Shown here piece after piece: positions 16,365 to 25,179 of a stretch of 64,000 bases of DNA. Made by a program: the position numbers and the translations under genes. Below the pieces are notes generated by a model, which searched no databases, had not been told where the DNA came from, and worked only from the letters and a program-made list of their open reading frames with translations. The stretch lies in assembly GCA_020635235.1 (NCBI GenBank), contig JACKAF010000002.1, positions 496,001 to 560,000 on the forward strand, given 5' to 3'. The first letter of the stretch is position 1; every line of letters starts with the position of its first letter. The DNA is from Pseudobdellovibrionaceae bacterium. GTDB lineage: Bacteria > Bdellovibrionota > FAC87 > UBA2466 > JACKAF01.

Positions 16365-17311
16365 CTCACCTTGAGTACGACTTTCCCGCGCACGTGCCGT
16401 TCCTTATTTTCGTCCTGAGCGGCGGCCGCTTCTTCCAGTGGGCGTTCCGTAGTGTGCTGGGGCAAGACCTTTCCTGCATCAATCAGTTCCGCTATCTGGG
16501 TCAGCTGCGTGCTATTTGGGCTTACAAAGACAAAGCCCGCCTTCAGATTAGCCGCCTCAGCTTTCGCGGGGTCCGGGGTGCCGACAATACTTACAAGACG
16601 TCCCTCGGATCGTAGCAAATCGTAACTCTCTTCGAGCGCGCTGCCTCCAGCGCAGTCAAAAACTATGTCTAGTCCCGCCGGGTAACGTTGCTTGATGAGC
16701 TCGCTTACGGAGTTTTGGGAGTAGTCGATCACTTCGTCTGCACCGAGCTCGGTCACGTAAGCGTGGTTTCTGGCGCTTGCCGTGGTGATGACTTTTGCGC
16801 CGGCGTTTTTTGCGAACTGAATGGCCATGCTACCGACTCCTCCGGCTCCGGCATGAATCAGTACTGTCTCCCCTTGTTTCAGCGCCGCAAAATCAAAGAG
16901 TGCCTGCCAGGCGGTGAGCGCCGTCAAAGGGATTCCGGCTGCTTGGGCAAAGCTAAGAGCTTTTGGTTTTTTTGCGACCGCGTTTTCATCGAGGCAGACG
17001 TATTCGGCATAGGTGCCCCACTGCACCTCCGGCTTGCGGGCGTACGCGTACACGGCGTCGCCTACATGAAAATTTTTGACTCCAGGACCTATCGCAGAAA
17101 CTGTTCCAGCGGCGTCCCAGCCCGGGATGATGGGAAAGTGGTGGGGTAGCATCTCGGTCAAATGCCCCTCGCGAATCTTCCAATCGACTGGGTTGACGGA
17201 GGTGTAAGCCACTTTGATTTGGACTTCCCCACGGTGCGGTTCGGGCGTGGGTATCTCGGCAACGCGCAATTTGTCAGAACCACCAAAACTGTCAAAAACG
17301 ATCGCTTTCAT
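16361..17311 (-). CDS. NADP-dependent quinone oxidoreductase-like (MDR superfamily)
   Basis: This 316-residue zinc-independent medium-chain reductase begins MKAIVFDSFGGSDKLRV and has the GroES-like half (NPVDWKIREG, FPIIPGWDAAG). The NADPH-binding half carries HAGAGGVGSMAIQFAKNAGA (A-x-x-G-x-x-G). No structural-zinc Cys cluster is visible. Such enzymes reduce quinones or enones in the cytoplasm, and the substrate cannot be predicted. GGAGGTG lies 5 nt before the ATG. It is divergent from the pseudo-receiver/PilZ gene across 107 bp. Confidence 0.9.
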   Translation of the reverse strand: MKAIVFDSFGGSDKLRVAEIPTPEPHRGEVQIKVAYTSVNPVDWKIREGHLTEMLPHHFPIIPGWDAAGTVSAIGPGVKNFHVGDAVYAYARKPEVQWGTYAEYVCLDENAVAKKPKALSFAQAAGIPLTALTAWQALFDFAALKQGETVLIHAGAGGVGSMAIQFAKNAGAKVITTASARNHAYVTELGADEVIDYSQNSVSELIKQRYPAGLDIVFDCAGGSALEESYDLLRSEGRLVSIVGTPDPAKAEAANLKAGFVFVSPNSTQLTQIAELIDAGKVLPQHTTERPLEEAAAAQDENKERHVRGKVVLKVS

Positions 17312-17418
17312 TGAACACCTCCAATTCTGGGAGTGTCGCGTGTTAGATGCGCCAAGTCAATGGAGGCGCATGGCGTCGTTTAGCCTCGGCCGGTCAGCGC
17401 CGATAAAGAAGCAGGGCT

Positions 17419-18177
17419 ATGACTGACGAGCGAAAAAGAAATATCCTCATTGTGGACAACGACCGCTTTGTCACGCAATTGCTATCCAATGGTCTTACAA
17501 GCGCAGGGTACGATTGCATCGTCGCGTACGGGGGCCACGAGGCCTTCAATATCGTTAAGACATTTCCCATTGACGTAGTATTGGCTTCGTTGGAAATGTC
17601 CAAAGGAAATGGCTGGGAGCTACTAGGCCGCATCCGTGATCTCAATCCCAAGTTTCCTAGCGTGATTCTTCTCACTTCTCGCACGGACGCGGAGCGGATT
17701 CCAGAGCGGGAATTGGTAGAAGCCGGCGCCGCCGCATCGATATCTAAGAACGCCGATTTAAGTGACATTCTCTCTGCCGTTGATCTGTCGATTCTTCAGC
17801 AAATGGAAGAGAAATCCTACCACGAGCGCACCACGGATCGGGCTTCTACGTCCTTGCAAGCGGAAGTTTTAGTGCCCGGACTGGATCGTTTTCGACTCGT
17901 GGATGTGGTCAACCTTTCCAATGGTGGTTTTGGCTTCACGCTCCGCGGGGCTCTTACCCAAGTTGGGACAGTGGTTACATTCCGCTTGCACACGAGGGAC
18001 CGAAAACTTGGATCGATAGAGGGGTTTGGTGTGGTCCGGTGGACGGCCAAGGACGCGTCGCGGCCGAAAGATCTCCTGGTAGGGGTCCAATTCATAAATC
18101 CCGACGCTCTTACACTCCAAAAAGTCGAAAAGTTGCTCCAGGTGATCTCCTCCCCCAGCCCGAAAAAAGCAGGCTGA
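17419..18177 (+). CDS. Pseudo-receiver - PilZ protein
   Basis: This 252-residue two-domain protein has a CheY-like domain at residues 8-125 with an N-terminal IVDND and conserved Lys110. The phospho-acceptor Asp is replaced by Ser57 (DVVLASLEM). The PilZ domain at about 133-245 has the c-di-GMP-binding pair RTTDR (R137, R141) and NLSNGG (165-170). It is therefore probably a c-di-GMP effector whose receiver is used for docking rather than phosphorylation. It precedes an ABC exporter by 27 bp and may be co-transcribed with it. The GAF/HD-GYP gene 1 kb away is a plausible source of c-di-GMP control. Confidence 0.85.
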   Translation: MTDERKRNILIVDNDRFVTQLLSNGLTSAGYDCIVAYGGHEAFNIVKTFPIDVVLASLEMSKGNGWELLGRIRDLNPKFPSVILLTSRTDAERIPERELVEAGAAASISKNADLSDILSAVDLSILQQMEEKSYHERTTDRASTSLQAEVLVPGLDRFRLVDVVNLSNGGFGFTLRGALTQVGTVVTFRLHTRDRKLGSIEGFGVVRWTAKDASRPKDLLVGVQFINPDALTLQKVEKLLQVISSPSPKKAG

Positions 18178-18204
18178 ACCTTTCTCTTTACCCGTAACAA
18201 GTGT

Positions 18205-19167
18205 ATGGCTAAATCCATGTCGAATAAGTCTCTTGCTGGCCCCGCTCTTGAAATTGAACACTTAACAAAAGCCTATTCGGGTTCGGTCGTGGTGGATGAT
18301 CTTTGCCTTCGGATCGAGTCAGGGGAGATTTACGGGCTTCTTGGTCCGAACGGCGCCGGAAAAAGTACCACGATAAACCTGATAACTGGCGTGGCAAAAA
18401 TGCAAAAGGGCAGCGTTCGGGTGTTTGGTTATGATACCGTGAAGAATTACCGGGAAACCAGGCGGCTTATCGGCGTTATGCATCAGGAAGTTGTATTTGA
18501 TCCATTTTTTTCTGTGGGCAAGGCGCTACGGATCCATTCTGGCTATTACGGGGTCAAAGACGATCCCAAGTGGCGGGAACTGCTTATAGAAAAACTAGCG
18601 CTGGGTCCCCATGTCGACAAGAAGATTCATAAACTGTCGGGCGGCATGAAGCGTCGTTTTATGGTCGCTAAGGCTCTTGTGCACAAGCCTGCCTTACTCA
18701 TATTGGATGAACCCACCGCGGGAGTAGATGTCGAACTAAGACGCGCTTTGTGGGATTTTGTTTCCTTGATTAATAAAGAGGGTACAACCGTAGTGCTCAC
18801 TACGCATTATCTTGAAGAAGCGGAACAGATGTGTGATCGGATTGCCATTCTGAACAAGGGAAAGGTCGTCGCGGTCGATTCTACCGCTAATCTGATGAAG
18901 CAGGTGGAGCGACGTACTCTCAAAGTCTGGCTGGATAAAGAGACCAGTACGCTTCCGGCTTCGCTAGACGAGTTTCGTCCAAGTTCCGAAGAAAACGGTC
19001 GCGTGTGGCGTTTTTGCCTGGCGGGGCAACAGCACAGTGGGCAGGTTCTCCAAGTCTTGTTCTCTGAACGTATTGGGGTGCGGGAAGTAGAAACACATTC
19101 TCCAAGCCTCGAGGATGTTTTTGTGAACATTACGGGCATAGACCGCACCGAGACGAAGGCTAAGTGA
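18205..19167 (+). CDS. ABC transporter ATP-binding subunit (ABC-2 type)
   Basis: A 320-residue ATPase has Walker A GPNGAGKST, a Q-loop at MHQEV, signature LSGGMKRR, Walker B LLILDEPTAGVD and H-loop TTHYLEEAE. About 90 C-terminal residues follow, as in DrrA/NodI-type exporters. It energises the adjacent permease. The stop TGA overlaps the permease ATG (TGATG). The substrate is unknown; the family exports drugs, polysaccharides or lipids. An internal ATG at 18217 is an alternative start. Confidence 0.93.
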   Translation: MAKSMSNKSLAGPALEIEHLTKAYSGSVVVDDLCLRIESGEIYGLLGPNGAGKSTTINLITGVAKMQKGSVRVFGYDTVKNYRETRRLIGVMHQEVVFDPFFSVGKALRIHSGYYGVKDDPKWRELLIEKLALGPHVDKKIHKLSGGMKRRFMVAKALVHKPALLILDEPTAGVDVELRRALWDFVSLINKEGTTVVLTTHYLEEAEQMCDRIAILNKGKVVAVDSTANLMKQVERRTLKVWLDKETSTLPASLDEFRPSSEENGRVWRFCLAGQQHSGQVLQVLFSERIGVREVETHSPSLEDVFVNITGIDRTETKAK

Positions 19168-19931
19168 TGTTATATCTTCTGCCATTCTGGACATTGCTGC
19201 AAAAGGAAGTGCAGCGTTGGTTTGTGTCTCCCGTTCAAACCCTCATTGCGCCAATGATCACCTCGTCGCTATATCTTTTTATCTTTGGCCTGAGTTTGGG
19301 CAAGCGTATTTCAGTGGGTACGGACATCACATACATTCAGTTTGTCGTGCCGGGCCTCGTTTTGATGGGAGTGCTGAACAATGCTTTTGCCAACAGCTCG
19401 TTCTCTTTGTTTATCTCCCGCTATCTTGGTCACATGGTAGATCTCCTTGTGACGCCGATTGGGCCCGCTCAGTTTATTATGGCTTACACGATTGCATCGA
19501 TTCTTCGCGGGCTCGTAGTGGGGGCGGCGATACTCTTTATCTCCTGTTTTTTCACGACGCTTCCTGTATTTTCGCCGTGGCTGGCGCTGCTCATGGCGAG
19601 CTTGGCGAGTTTCATGATTGCGCAGCTTGGGATTATTGCCGGGATATATTCCGATAGCTTCGAGGCTATCTCGATGTATACGACCTTTCTGCTCCTTCCT
19701 CTTATCTACCTTGGGGGGATGTTTTACCCGATATCTATTCTCCCGCCTTTTTGGCAGGGCCTATCGCGCTTCAACCCGCTTTTTTATACGATAGATGGGT
19801 TTAGACACTGTTTAGTCGGCGTGGGAGATTCCGCCATTGCGGTGAGCTTCGCCGTCACAGGAGCCATCTCCATTGTACTTTTTCTATGGGCAGCGGCCCT
19901 TCTGGGCAGTGGGCACAATCTAAGAAAATAA
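19167..19931 (+). CDS. ABC-2 type permease
   Basis: A 254-residue integral membrane protein with six predicted helices starts MLYLLPFWTLLQKEVQRWF. The cytoplasmic N-terminal amphipathic segment, VPGLVLMGVLNNAFANSSFS, and LPLIYLGGMFYPISILPPFW match the NodJ/DrrB branch of ABC-2 permeases. It forms the exporter with the preceding ATPase. GTG at 19164 is an alternative start, but the TGATG overlap favours ATG 19167. It ends against the convergent gene at 19932. Confidence 0.92.
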   Translation: MLYLLPFWTLLQKEVQRWFVSPVQTLIAPMITSSLYLFIFGLSLGKRISVGTDITYIQFVVPGLVLMGVLNNAFANSSFSLFISRYLGHMVDLLVTPIGPAQFIMAYTIASILRGLVVGAAILFISCFFTTLPVFSPWLALLMASLASFMIAQLGIIAGIYSDSFEAISMYTTFLLLPLIYLGGMFYPISILPPFWQGLSRFNPLFYTIDGFRHCLVGVGDSAIAVSFAVTGAISIVLFLWAAALLGSGHNLRK

Positions 19932-20414
19932 CTAGCCGCGTTTTCGTCGCTTTGAGACACCCGCCTCAAAGCCATCCAGCCACCGCCCTAGCCAGGCCCG
20001 ATCCGTTTTAGAGAGCACATCGTAGCAAAGTGAATCCGTGAACGCTTTTTTCTTCGAGGTAGTTACGGTGACATCCAAGTACTCTTGGCATTGCAGGAGC
20101 TTCTGCGTCGCCTTGTTTTTTTCCTGAAACCACTTGTAGAAGGCCTGGTAGTCGGTAAAGAAGGTGGACTCATTAACCGAGGTAGGAACTCCCATCGCGA
20201 GTTCCGTAAAGCGGGCCGCGTAGTATTCGGACTGCCCGGAATCGGGTCTCTTGAGTACGACTATCCCGTGAGTTCTGCCATCTCTTCTTATCTCTACTCT
20301 GAGAGTGTGGTGCTCAGCATTGAAGACGCTTTGGCCATCCCAATCATTGGAGGTTCTGGCTACGAGGTTCCCGGTGCCTAACAGGAGCACTATTGTGCTT
20401 ACAAAAATCTTCAT
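19932..20414 (-). CDS. Secreted protein of unknown function
   Basis: A 160-residue protein starts at ATG 20414 (MKIFVSTIVLLLGTGNLVA), with GAAGG upstream and a signal peptide. The mature part is polar, with two Cys (LLQCQEYL and DSLCYDV) that could form a disulfide, and a basic end (KRRKRG). It follows the secreted metalloprotease gene by 8 nt and is probably its operon partner, perhaps an inhibitor, chaperone or co-secreted factor. I do not recognise the family. Confidence 0.7.
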   Translation of the reverse strand: MKIFVSTIVLLLGTGNLVARTSNDWDGQSVFNAEHHTLRVEIRRDGRTHGIVVLKRPDSGQSEYYAARFTELAMGVPTSVNESTFFTDYQAFYKWFQEKNKATQKLLQCQEYLDVTVTTSKKKAFTDSLCYDVLSKTDRAWLGRWLDGFEAGVSKRRKRG

Positions 20415-20422
20415 TGTTACCT

Positions 20423-22204
20423 TCAAGTGCAATACAACTTTGTTTCACCACATCCAAGAATTTTCCGAAGCTTGGGGTTTTGTAGAATGACCCGTTCCAG
20501 GCGTTTTCCGCTTGGCGGGTGCGGGTCAAAACTTGCCGCTCGGTCCGCCACGTAATTCCGAAGCACGTCCGAGTCGGTTTTCTCCTGCCGGCCTTTCCCC
20601 CGTGCGAGTTCCTCGCAGGCCCACTGGGCGAAGGATGCGAACGGCGCAAGGCGATCCTCAAACTTTTTAAGTGGGGTGGAATCCATCAGATCGGCCAGAA
20701 TGTCGGCCCCCATCCAGTCGGCAAAGGCTTCCCCCATTTCACTATGGGAGCCGCCCACCCCACACTCCGGGTGCTTTTTCAGAACCTCTACGATCCTTTT
20801 TTCACTCGCGGGGTCGTCGATCCCTAGAAACTCTTTACGGTATTTTCGTACTCTGGCGAGAGAGTCATCGTGGACGGCGGTCTTTGTAGACTTAAAATCA
20901 TGTTTCTCATCCCCAAGGCATTCAATGACGCTCTTAAAAGGGTACTCGGAAGCGGGTATGCCCGGGGCCTTCGTTTCCAAAGACGGTTTGTCGGGGTGAT
21001 TGGCCAAGAAATCCACTGCGTCCTGGCCAAAATCCAAGGCTAGCGGGTAAGAGATTAAGTGGTCTTTACCCAATCGCCCAAAGCCGGAGTCGAGGTAGCG
21101 AAATAGCGGGAGAAACTCGGGCTTTGCACGGGCGTCGGCGTTAAAGACGTTATTCGCGGTATCCACCCATTTCAGGAAATTGTCTTTCTTGGCGTTGAGG
21201 AGCGGAAACTGACTCGTGCAAGGGTCGATAGCGTGGGCGAGCTCGTGCCCGAGGAGGAGAGTGAGGCTTGCATCGGGATCCAGAAGAAAACCGGTGCAAA
21301 CGTTAATGCTGTGATCATTCTTGCGGTAGAAGGCATTGGGTATTCCCGAGCAAGAGCCGGGATCTTCCGTGTAATTGAAAGTAACACTTTTGATACGATC
21401 GATGAGGCTTTTTTCGTGGTCGCTCAGCTCCTCATACTTTCGGCCGTTCAAAAGTTTCTTCTCCATCGCACCTTGTACTTTGGCAAAGAGCGCCTTGCCG
21501 TGATCCAGGCGTTTTCCGATACGGGAGCGGTTGTCAGACTCCATTTTTTCAATCTTGTCCGTCTTCGATGTCCTCGCAGGTTGTGCGTGCGATTTGGCTA
21601 GTCGTTCTGCCTCAAGGGTCAGACTGTCGAAGGTTTCGAACTCTTTCCCAAGAATTTCTTTCAACTTGGCCAGGGCCTCTCTCGAAGGTACCGTCTCAAC
21701 ATCCGCGCCTTCCTTGTCCGGGGGCCAGGGCAAAAATACCATTCCGGTGGGTCGTTCATCAAAGATGTCATTGACAGCCCCATTCATGTGCGCGGCCAAA
21801 TAATTTTCAAAAGTCTCCGAGAACAGTTTGTTGTCCTTGTTTATCTTTTTCAGCCAGGCAAGGGTCTCTGCCTGCCACTTGGCTTTTTTTGCGAAGAGCT
21901 CTTTCATGAACTTAATATTGTTTTTGCGTTGTTCGATAGCTTCTTCGGCTGCTTCCTCAGGACTTGTGGAACGTAGTTTCCCCCGAGCGGCGTGGTTCGG
22001 GATGATGGTGCCGTCCGGTAAGTCGATGGAAAGGGGGGCATCTTCGGAGAAGACTTCACAATTGCGAGTGAGAGCCTCCACCGTGCAACTCTCTTTGGGG
22101 GAGACGGGGTGTCTAGTGTCCGGAGTTTCGTGCTCGTTTTTATCCGCTAGAATTGGATAACTGAGGCTGAGTGCCAGGATGAAGATCCAGGAGAAGTTTT
22201 TCAT
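20423..22204 (-). CDS. Secreted zinc metallopeptidase-like protein (HELAH, gluzincin type)
   Basis: This 593-residue protein has a signal peptide (MKNFSWIFILALSLSYPILA). The mature N-terminal half is helical and charged. A zinc-site motif LLLGHELAHAIDPC lies near residue 320, and a later EMGEAFADWMGADI supplies a glutamate in an E-x3-D setting as in M13-like gluzincins. DPHPPSGKRLERVI near the end recalls M48-type peptidases. At least eight cysteines suggest periplasmic or extracellular folding. It precedes a small secreted gene on the same strand. The exact peptidase family and substrate are unknown. Confidence 0.78.
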   Translation of the reverse strand: MKNFSWIFILALSLSYPILADKNEHETPDTRHPVSPKESCTVEALTRNCEVFSEDAPLSIDLPDGTIIPNHAARGKLRSTSPEEAAEEAIEQRKNNIKFMKELFAKKAKWQAETLAWLKKINKDNKLFSETFENYLAAHMNGAVNDIFDERPTGMVFLPWPPDKEGADVETVPSREALAKLKEILGKEFETFDSLTLEAERLAKSHAQPARTSKTDKIEKMESDNRSRIGKRLDHGKALFAKVQGAMEKKLLNGRKYEELSDHEKSLIDRIKSVTFNYTEDPGSCSGIPNAFYRKNDHSINVCTGFLLDPDASLTLLLGHELAHAIDPCTSQFPLLNAKKDNFLKWVDTANNVFNADARAKPEFLPLFRYLDSGFGRLGKDHLISYPLALDFGQDAVDFLANHPDKPSLETKAPGIPASEYPFKSVIECLGDEKHDFKSTKTAVHDDSLARVRKYRKEFLGIDDPASEKRIVEVLKKHPECGVGGSHSEMGEAFADWMGADILADLMDSTPLKKFEDRLAPFASFAQWACEELARGKGRQEKTDSDVLRNYVADRAASFDPHPPSGKRLERVILQNPKLRKILGCGETKLYCT

Positions 22205-22225
22205 TCTCCTACTTTAACACAGTAA

Positions 22226-23089
22226 TTAGGGTGTTCGCGCTGGGCGGGGGCCTTCAAAGCGGCCGACTAGCCAAAAGCAAAGATACAAACAGATGGAGAG
22301 CGCTCCGCCAAGCCAGGGATGGGTGTTGAATTGCCGAGTTAGGGCCGTAAAAAGAAGAAACGCTGCAACAAGAACATTCAAGATGTGTAGGCTCACAAAT
22401 TGCTGAGGCGTTAGGCGACTTCTTCCGATGAAAGCGGCGAGCGAGATGCAAAGCAGGAGCCCGATCCCAATGAGTAAAGGCACGGGAACGGGGGCCGGTC
22501 GGAATAGCTCCACGGCGGGCGCCAGTGTCCTGCTAGCGATCTCGCGCGCTGTCAGTACTTCTGCTTTTTGAATGTTAAGGCGAACACCCGGTCTTTTTTC
22601 TTGGTTGAGAGGGGCTTTAAGAAGTTCCGCGATCACATCAAAGCCGTCGATAACTTGCCCGAAGATGGTGTACTTGCCATCAAGATGCGGAGCGTTCCCT
22701 AGTAGGATCGAGAAGGAGCTTGTCGCGCTGTTGGGATCGTTGTCCTGACGGGCCATTGAGAGGACCCACTGTTCGTGTTTTAGATCGCTGATTTCTAGCG
22801 GCAAGGGGCGCGCCTGCGCGAGTAGATCCGGGTGGGCGGGAACGGTTCGGTCTTCGATAAGAGAGGTCTGGAGTACGAAACCCGGCTCAAGACGGTAAAA
22901 GTGAGTGGTGTCGTAGGCGCCGAGCCTTGCAAGGCGTAGAAGCTGCTCAACGTGACGGGGGGCCTTGTCAGGGAAGAGCCCGAGAACGATATCGCCCGCA
23001 ATTGTGTGAAGGACTATGCGCTCGTTTCCGAACGGGCTAGCTGCAAAAACCGTAGAACATACAAAAAAAAAGAATAGGAGTTTTTTCAT
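22226..23089 (-). CDS. Cyclophilin-type peptidyl-prolyl isomerase with membrane tail
   Basis: This 287-residue protein has a signal peptide (MKKLLFFFFVCSTVFAA) and a cyclophilin domain at about 20-185: VLHTIAGDIVLGLFPDKAPR, YDTTHFYRLEPGFVLQ, SFSILLGNAPHLDGKYTIFGQV. It then adds about 90 residues with three hydrophobic helices (VPLLIGIGLLLCISLAAFIG and two more), so the isomerase would sit in the periplasm anchored by its C-terminus. Bacterial cyclophilins rarely carry such a tail. The ATG overlaps the stop of the upstream membrane protein gene by 4 bp, so the two are translationally coupled. Confidence 0.88.
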   Translation of the reverse strand: MKKLLFFFFVCSTVFAASPFGNERIVLHTIAGDIVLGLFPDKAPRHVEQLLRLARLGAYDTTHFYRLEPGFVLQTSLIEDRTVPAHPDLLAQARPLPLEISDLKHEQWVLSMARQDNDPNSATSSFSILLGNAPHLDGKYTIFGQVIDGFDVIAELLKAPLNQEKRPGVRLNIQKAEVLTAREIASRTLAPAVELFRPAPVPVPLLIGIGLLLCISLAAFIGRSRLTPQQFVSLHILNVLVAAFLLFTALTRQFNTHPWLGGALSICLYLCFWLVGRFEGPRPARTP

Positions 23090-24174
23090 GCTGCGCTCCG
23101 CAACGGCCGCCGGTAGCGGGTTGTTTTGAGTAGTTCTGAAAAGCTTCCCATCAGTGGAGCGGATACAGCGGGGTTTCGGAGTTTCCAGATTACGCCGTCC
23201 ACAAAGAAGTGATGAAGTTGCACGCCCACTATTGCCACTCCGGTGGCAAAATCCAGGGGATAACCAAACCAGCTGCAGAACCGGGGGAAAAGATAAAACA
23301 GAGTGATGCCTCCGAAAATATTGATCACTCCCCAGCGGAGGCTCTCAACGGTGACGTAGGTTCTTGAGCCTGCGATCTTTTGCTCATCTTTCTTTAGCTT
23401 TAGCTGCAGTACCCAGGCGATGAACATATATTGGATGCTGTGGAAAAACGGAACTAGGATGTAGAAGTTTCGCGTCGAACGCCCCGCCACAAACCACACA
23501 TATTGGGTGATCGCGGGAAGCAGTACCACCCAGGGTAGCCGCTCCTTTTTGCTCTGGTACCGCGTCGCAAAGATCACGGCGAGAGCCGCACCAAAAACGA
23601 GGATCAAGACTTCAGCGGTGTAGCTAAACCAGTTTGGTACTCCAAGTCCGGGGTACTCGATCCCGTAGTAGCCACCGCCGACGGGGTTTGTATCCGAAGC
23701 CCAGTTGGGAAATAGGAAGGTGAGAAAAATAAAAGCGGCAAAGGTGTAACGTTCCCAGGGCTTCAAGATGATGCCAGCGCGTCGGGTGTAGAGCAGGGTA
23801 ATCCCCACAGATTGACCACTAAAGTGAAATGGGGACCACAGCAAAAAGAGCTTGATCCAAAAAGGGGCAAAGTTCTGGGGCGAAAGAAAAGCGCCGAGGA
23901 CGCCCGCGAGAATGACGAACGGAACGACGATCGCTGTAAGGGGGTACTGACGGATATTTTCCCGACTGGAGTAGAGCCGGTAGTTACTGGCTGCGAAATG
24001 TGGCCAGTTACCGATCCAGAGCAAGAAGAGGGAGCCGGCAATAACCGAGTCGTACGAAATGGCGTCCCCACTGAGATTGAAGATGGCAAAACTCAGCAGC
24101 GAAAGGCCGCCAATAAAAAGAAAATCGATAGGGGCATTAACGAAATACAGGGAAGCCGCTTTGTTTTTAGGCAT
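23086..24174 (-). CDS. Polytopic membrane protein, unknown function
   Basis: A protein of about 362 residues has eight to ten membrane helices, beginning MPKNKAASLYFVNAPIDFLF. A longer start at 24210 is possible, and neither has a clear ribosome-binding site. Distinct conserved-looking segments are SPFHFSGQSVG in the middle and QLHHFFVDGVIWKLRNP near the end. The His residues and H-H-F-x2-D-G-x-I-W pattern suggest a membrane-embedded metal site or a lipid-modifying enzyme. I do not assign a reaction. It is coupled to the membrane-anchored cyclophilin downstream. Confidence 0.72.
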   Translation of the reverse strand: MPKNKAASLYFVNAPIDFLFIGGLSLLSFAIFNLSGDAISYDSVIAGSLFLLWIGNWPHFAASNYRLYSSRENIRQYPLTAIVVPFVILAGVLGAFLSPQNFAPFWIKLFLLWSPFHFSGQSVGITLLYTRRAGIILKPWERYTFAAFIFLTFLFPNWASDTNPVGGGYYGIEYPGLGVPNWFSYTAEVLILVFGAALAVIFATRYQSKKERLPWVVLLPAITQYVWFVAGRSTRNFYILVPFFHSIQYMFIAWVLQLKLKKDEQKIAGSRTYVTVESLRWGVINIFGGITLFYLFPRFCSWFGYPLDFATGVAIVGVQLHHFFVDGVIWKLRNPAVSAPLMGSFSELLKTTRYRRPLRSAA

Positions 24175-24248
24175 ATGAGTTGGTTGGGGGTGTAAAACTA
24201 AGCATAACATGTGGGCGCGGGAGATTCACCCCACGGCGGCCGAGCCTA

Positions 24249-24260
24249 AGACAGCTGTCT
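24249..24260. promoter_or_regulatory. 12-bp perfect palindrome AGACAGCTGTCT
   Basis: It lies in the 234-bp region between the divergent membrane-protein gene and the DUF2927-like lipoprotein gene. It could be an operator. The right half CTGTCTA also occurs in the inverted repeat before the MerR/B12 gene at 44352-44358, but no functional link is shown. Confidence 0.35.
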
Positions 24261-24408
24261 AAAAGGTGTATACAGCCAGTCTGCAGTCCAAACCGGTGCT
24301 TTTGTAAGCTATTGAAATGATGAGCAAAAAAACCTGATTTCTGGCCCGTTGTGCGGTACGACCCTTGCAAACCAAATAAGGTAGATACGACTTCTTTGAT
24401 ACGACAAC

Positions 24409-25179
24409 ATGGGCACTTATTCAAAATACCTGGCGGTAGCCTTTGTGCTGCTGCTTTCGGCTTGCGGCGCTGAGCGTCCAGCAAGCTGCCTTTACTCCGG
24501 CTGCGGCGGTGGTAGCACGGCCCCTGTTTCTGGAATCCAATCTGTCAGCCCTGCGCTCCAATCTGATTTTGCTTTGCTCGCTGGCGTCGTACTCGGCGCC
24601 GAGTATGGTGGGGGCAACACCATCGTACGCTGGACGCATTCGCCGACGATGTCTTTTTTTAACGCTAGCGCTCAGCAACGGGAGTATGCAATCGCCGCCG
24701 TTACGCAGGTGAACTACGCCATCCGCTACGCGGGCATTCAGGTCGAGGTGATTTCGGACAACCAAATGTCGGCCGACATAAAAGTAGCGTTCGGGCAAGG
24801 CTCGCAAATGGCCGCGATGGGAGATTATTTTGGGATTGATTACGTTCCAGGAAACTCGGGATTTTTTTGGACGCACAATGATTCAGTAGGCCGCTTACTG
24901 GACGGTGTTGTCTTGATTCAATCCGATCCTGGATCCGATCTAGTTTTACGCCATACGCTTCTTGAAGAACTCACCCAAGTCATGGGGCCAATGCGCGACC
25001 AGGCCCTTTATGAGGATAGCGTCTACTACGAAAAGAATGGGGTTTCTGGCGTAGTCACGCAGCTGTCCAGAATTGATGCCCGCATCTTGGCGTTCTTATA
25101 CATGTATCTAGAACCCGGCGACACATTTTCGGATCTTCTGCAAAAGTTCATTGCTGTTTGGAAAACGCCCGTAACCTAG
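24409..25179 (+). CDS. Lipoprotein, DUF2927-like
   Basis: A 256-residue protein has a lipobox LLSAC|G at residues 15-20. The C-terminal segment RHTLLEELTQVMGPMRDQAL followed by DSVYYE resembles DUF2927 proteins, which place an E-E-L-T-Q-x-x-G sequence where related metallopeptidases have HExxH. WTHSPTMSFFN may be the conserved N-terminal strand. It is probably an outer-membrane or periplasmic lipoprotein with a degenerate metzincin-like fold. It overlaps the convergent srkA stop by 4 bp. No ribosome-binding site is obvious. Confidence 0.65.
   Translation: MGTYSKYLAVAFVLLLSACGAERPASCLYSGCGGGSTAPVSGIQSVSPALQSDFALLAGVVLGAEYGGGNTIVRWTHSPTMSFFNASAQQREYAIAAVTQVNYAIRYAGIQVEVISDNQMSADIKVAFGQGSQMAAMGDYFGIDYVPGNSGFFWTHNDSVGRLLDGVVLIQSDPGSDLVLRHTLLEELTQVMGPMRDQALYEDSVYYEKNGVSGVVTQLSRIDARILAFLYMYLEPGDTFSDLLQKFIAVWKTPVT

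Noticed and set aside
20423..22204. Assignment of the HELAH protein to M48 or M13 with certainty
   Set aside because: It has features of both (HPP...R end; E-x3-D third ligand region) and the rest does not match either by eye.
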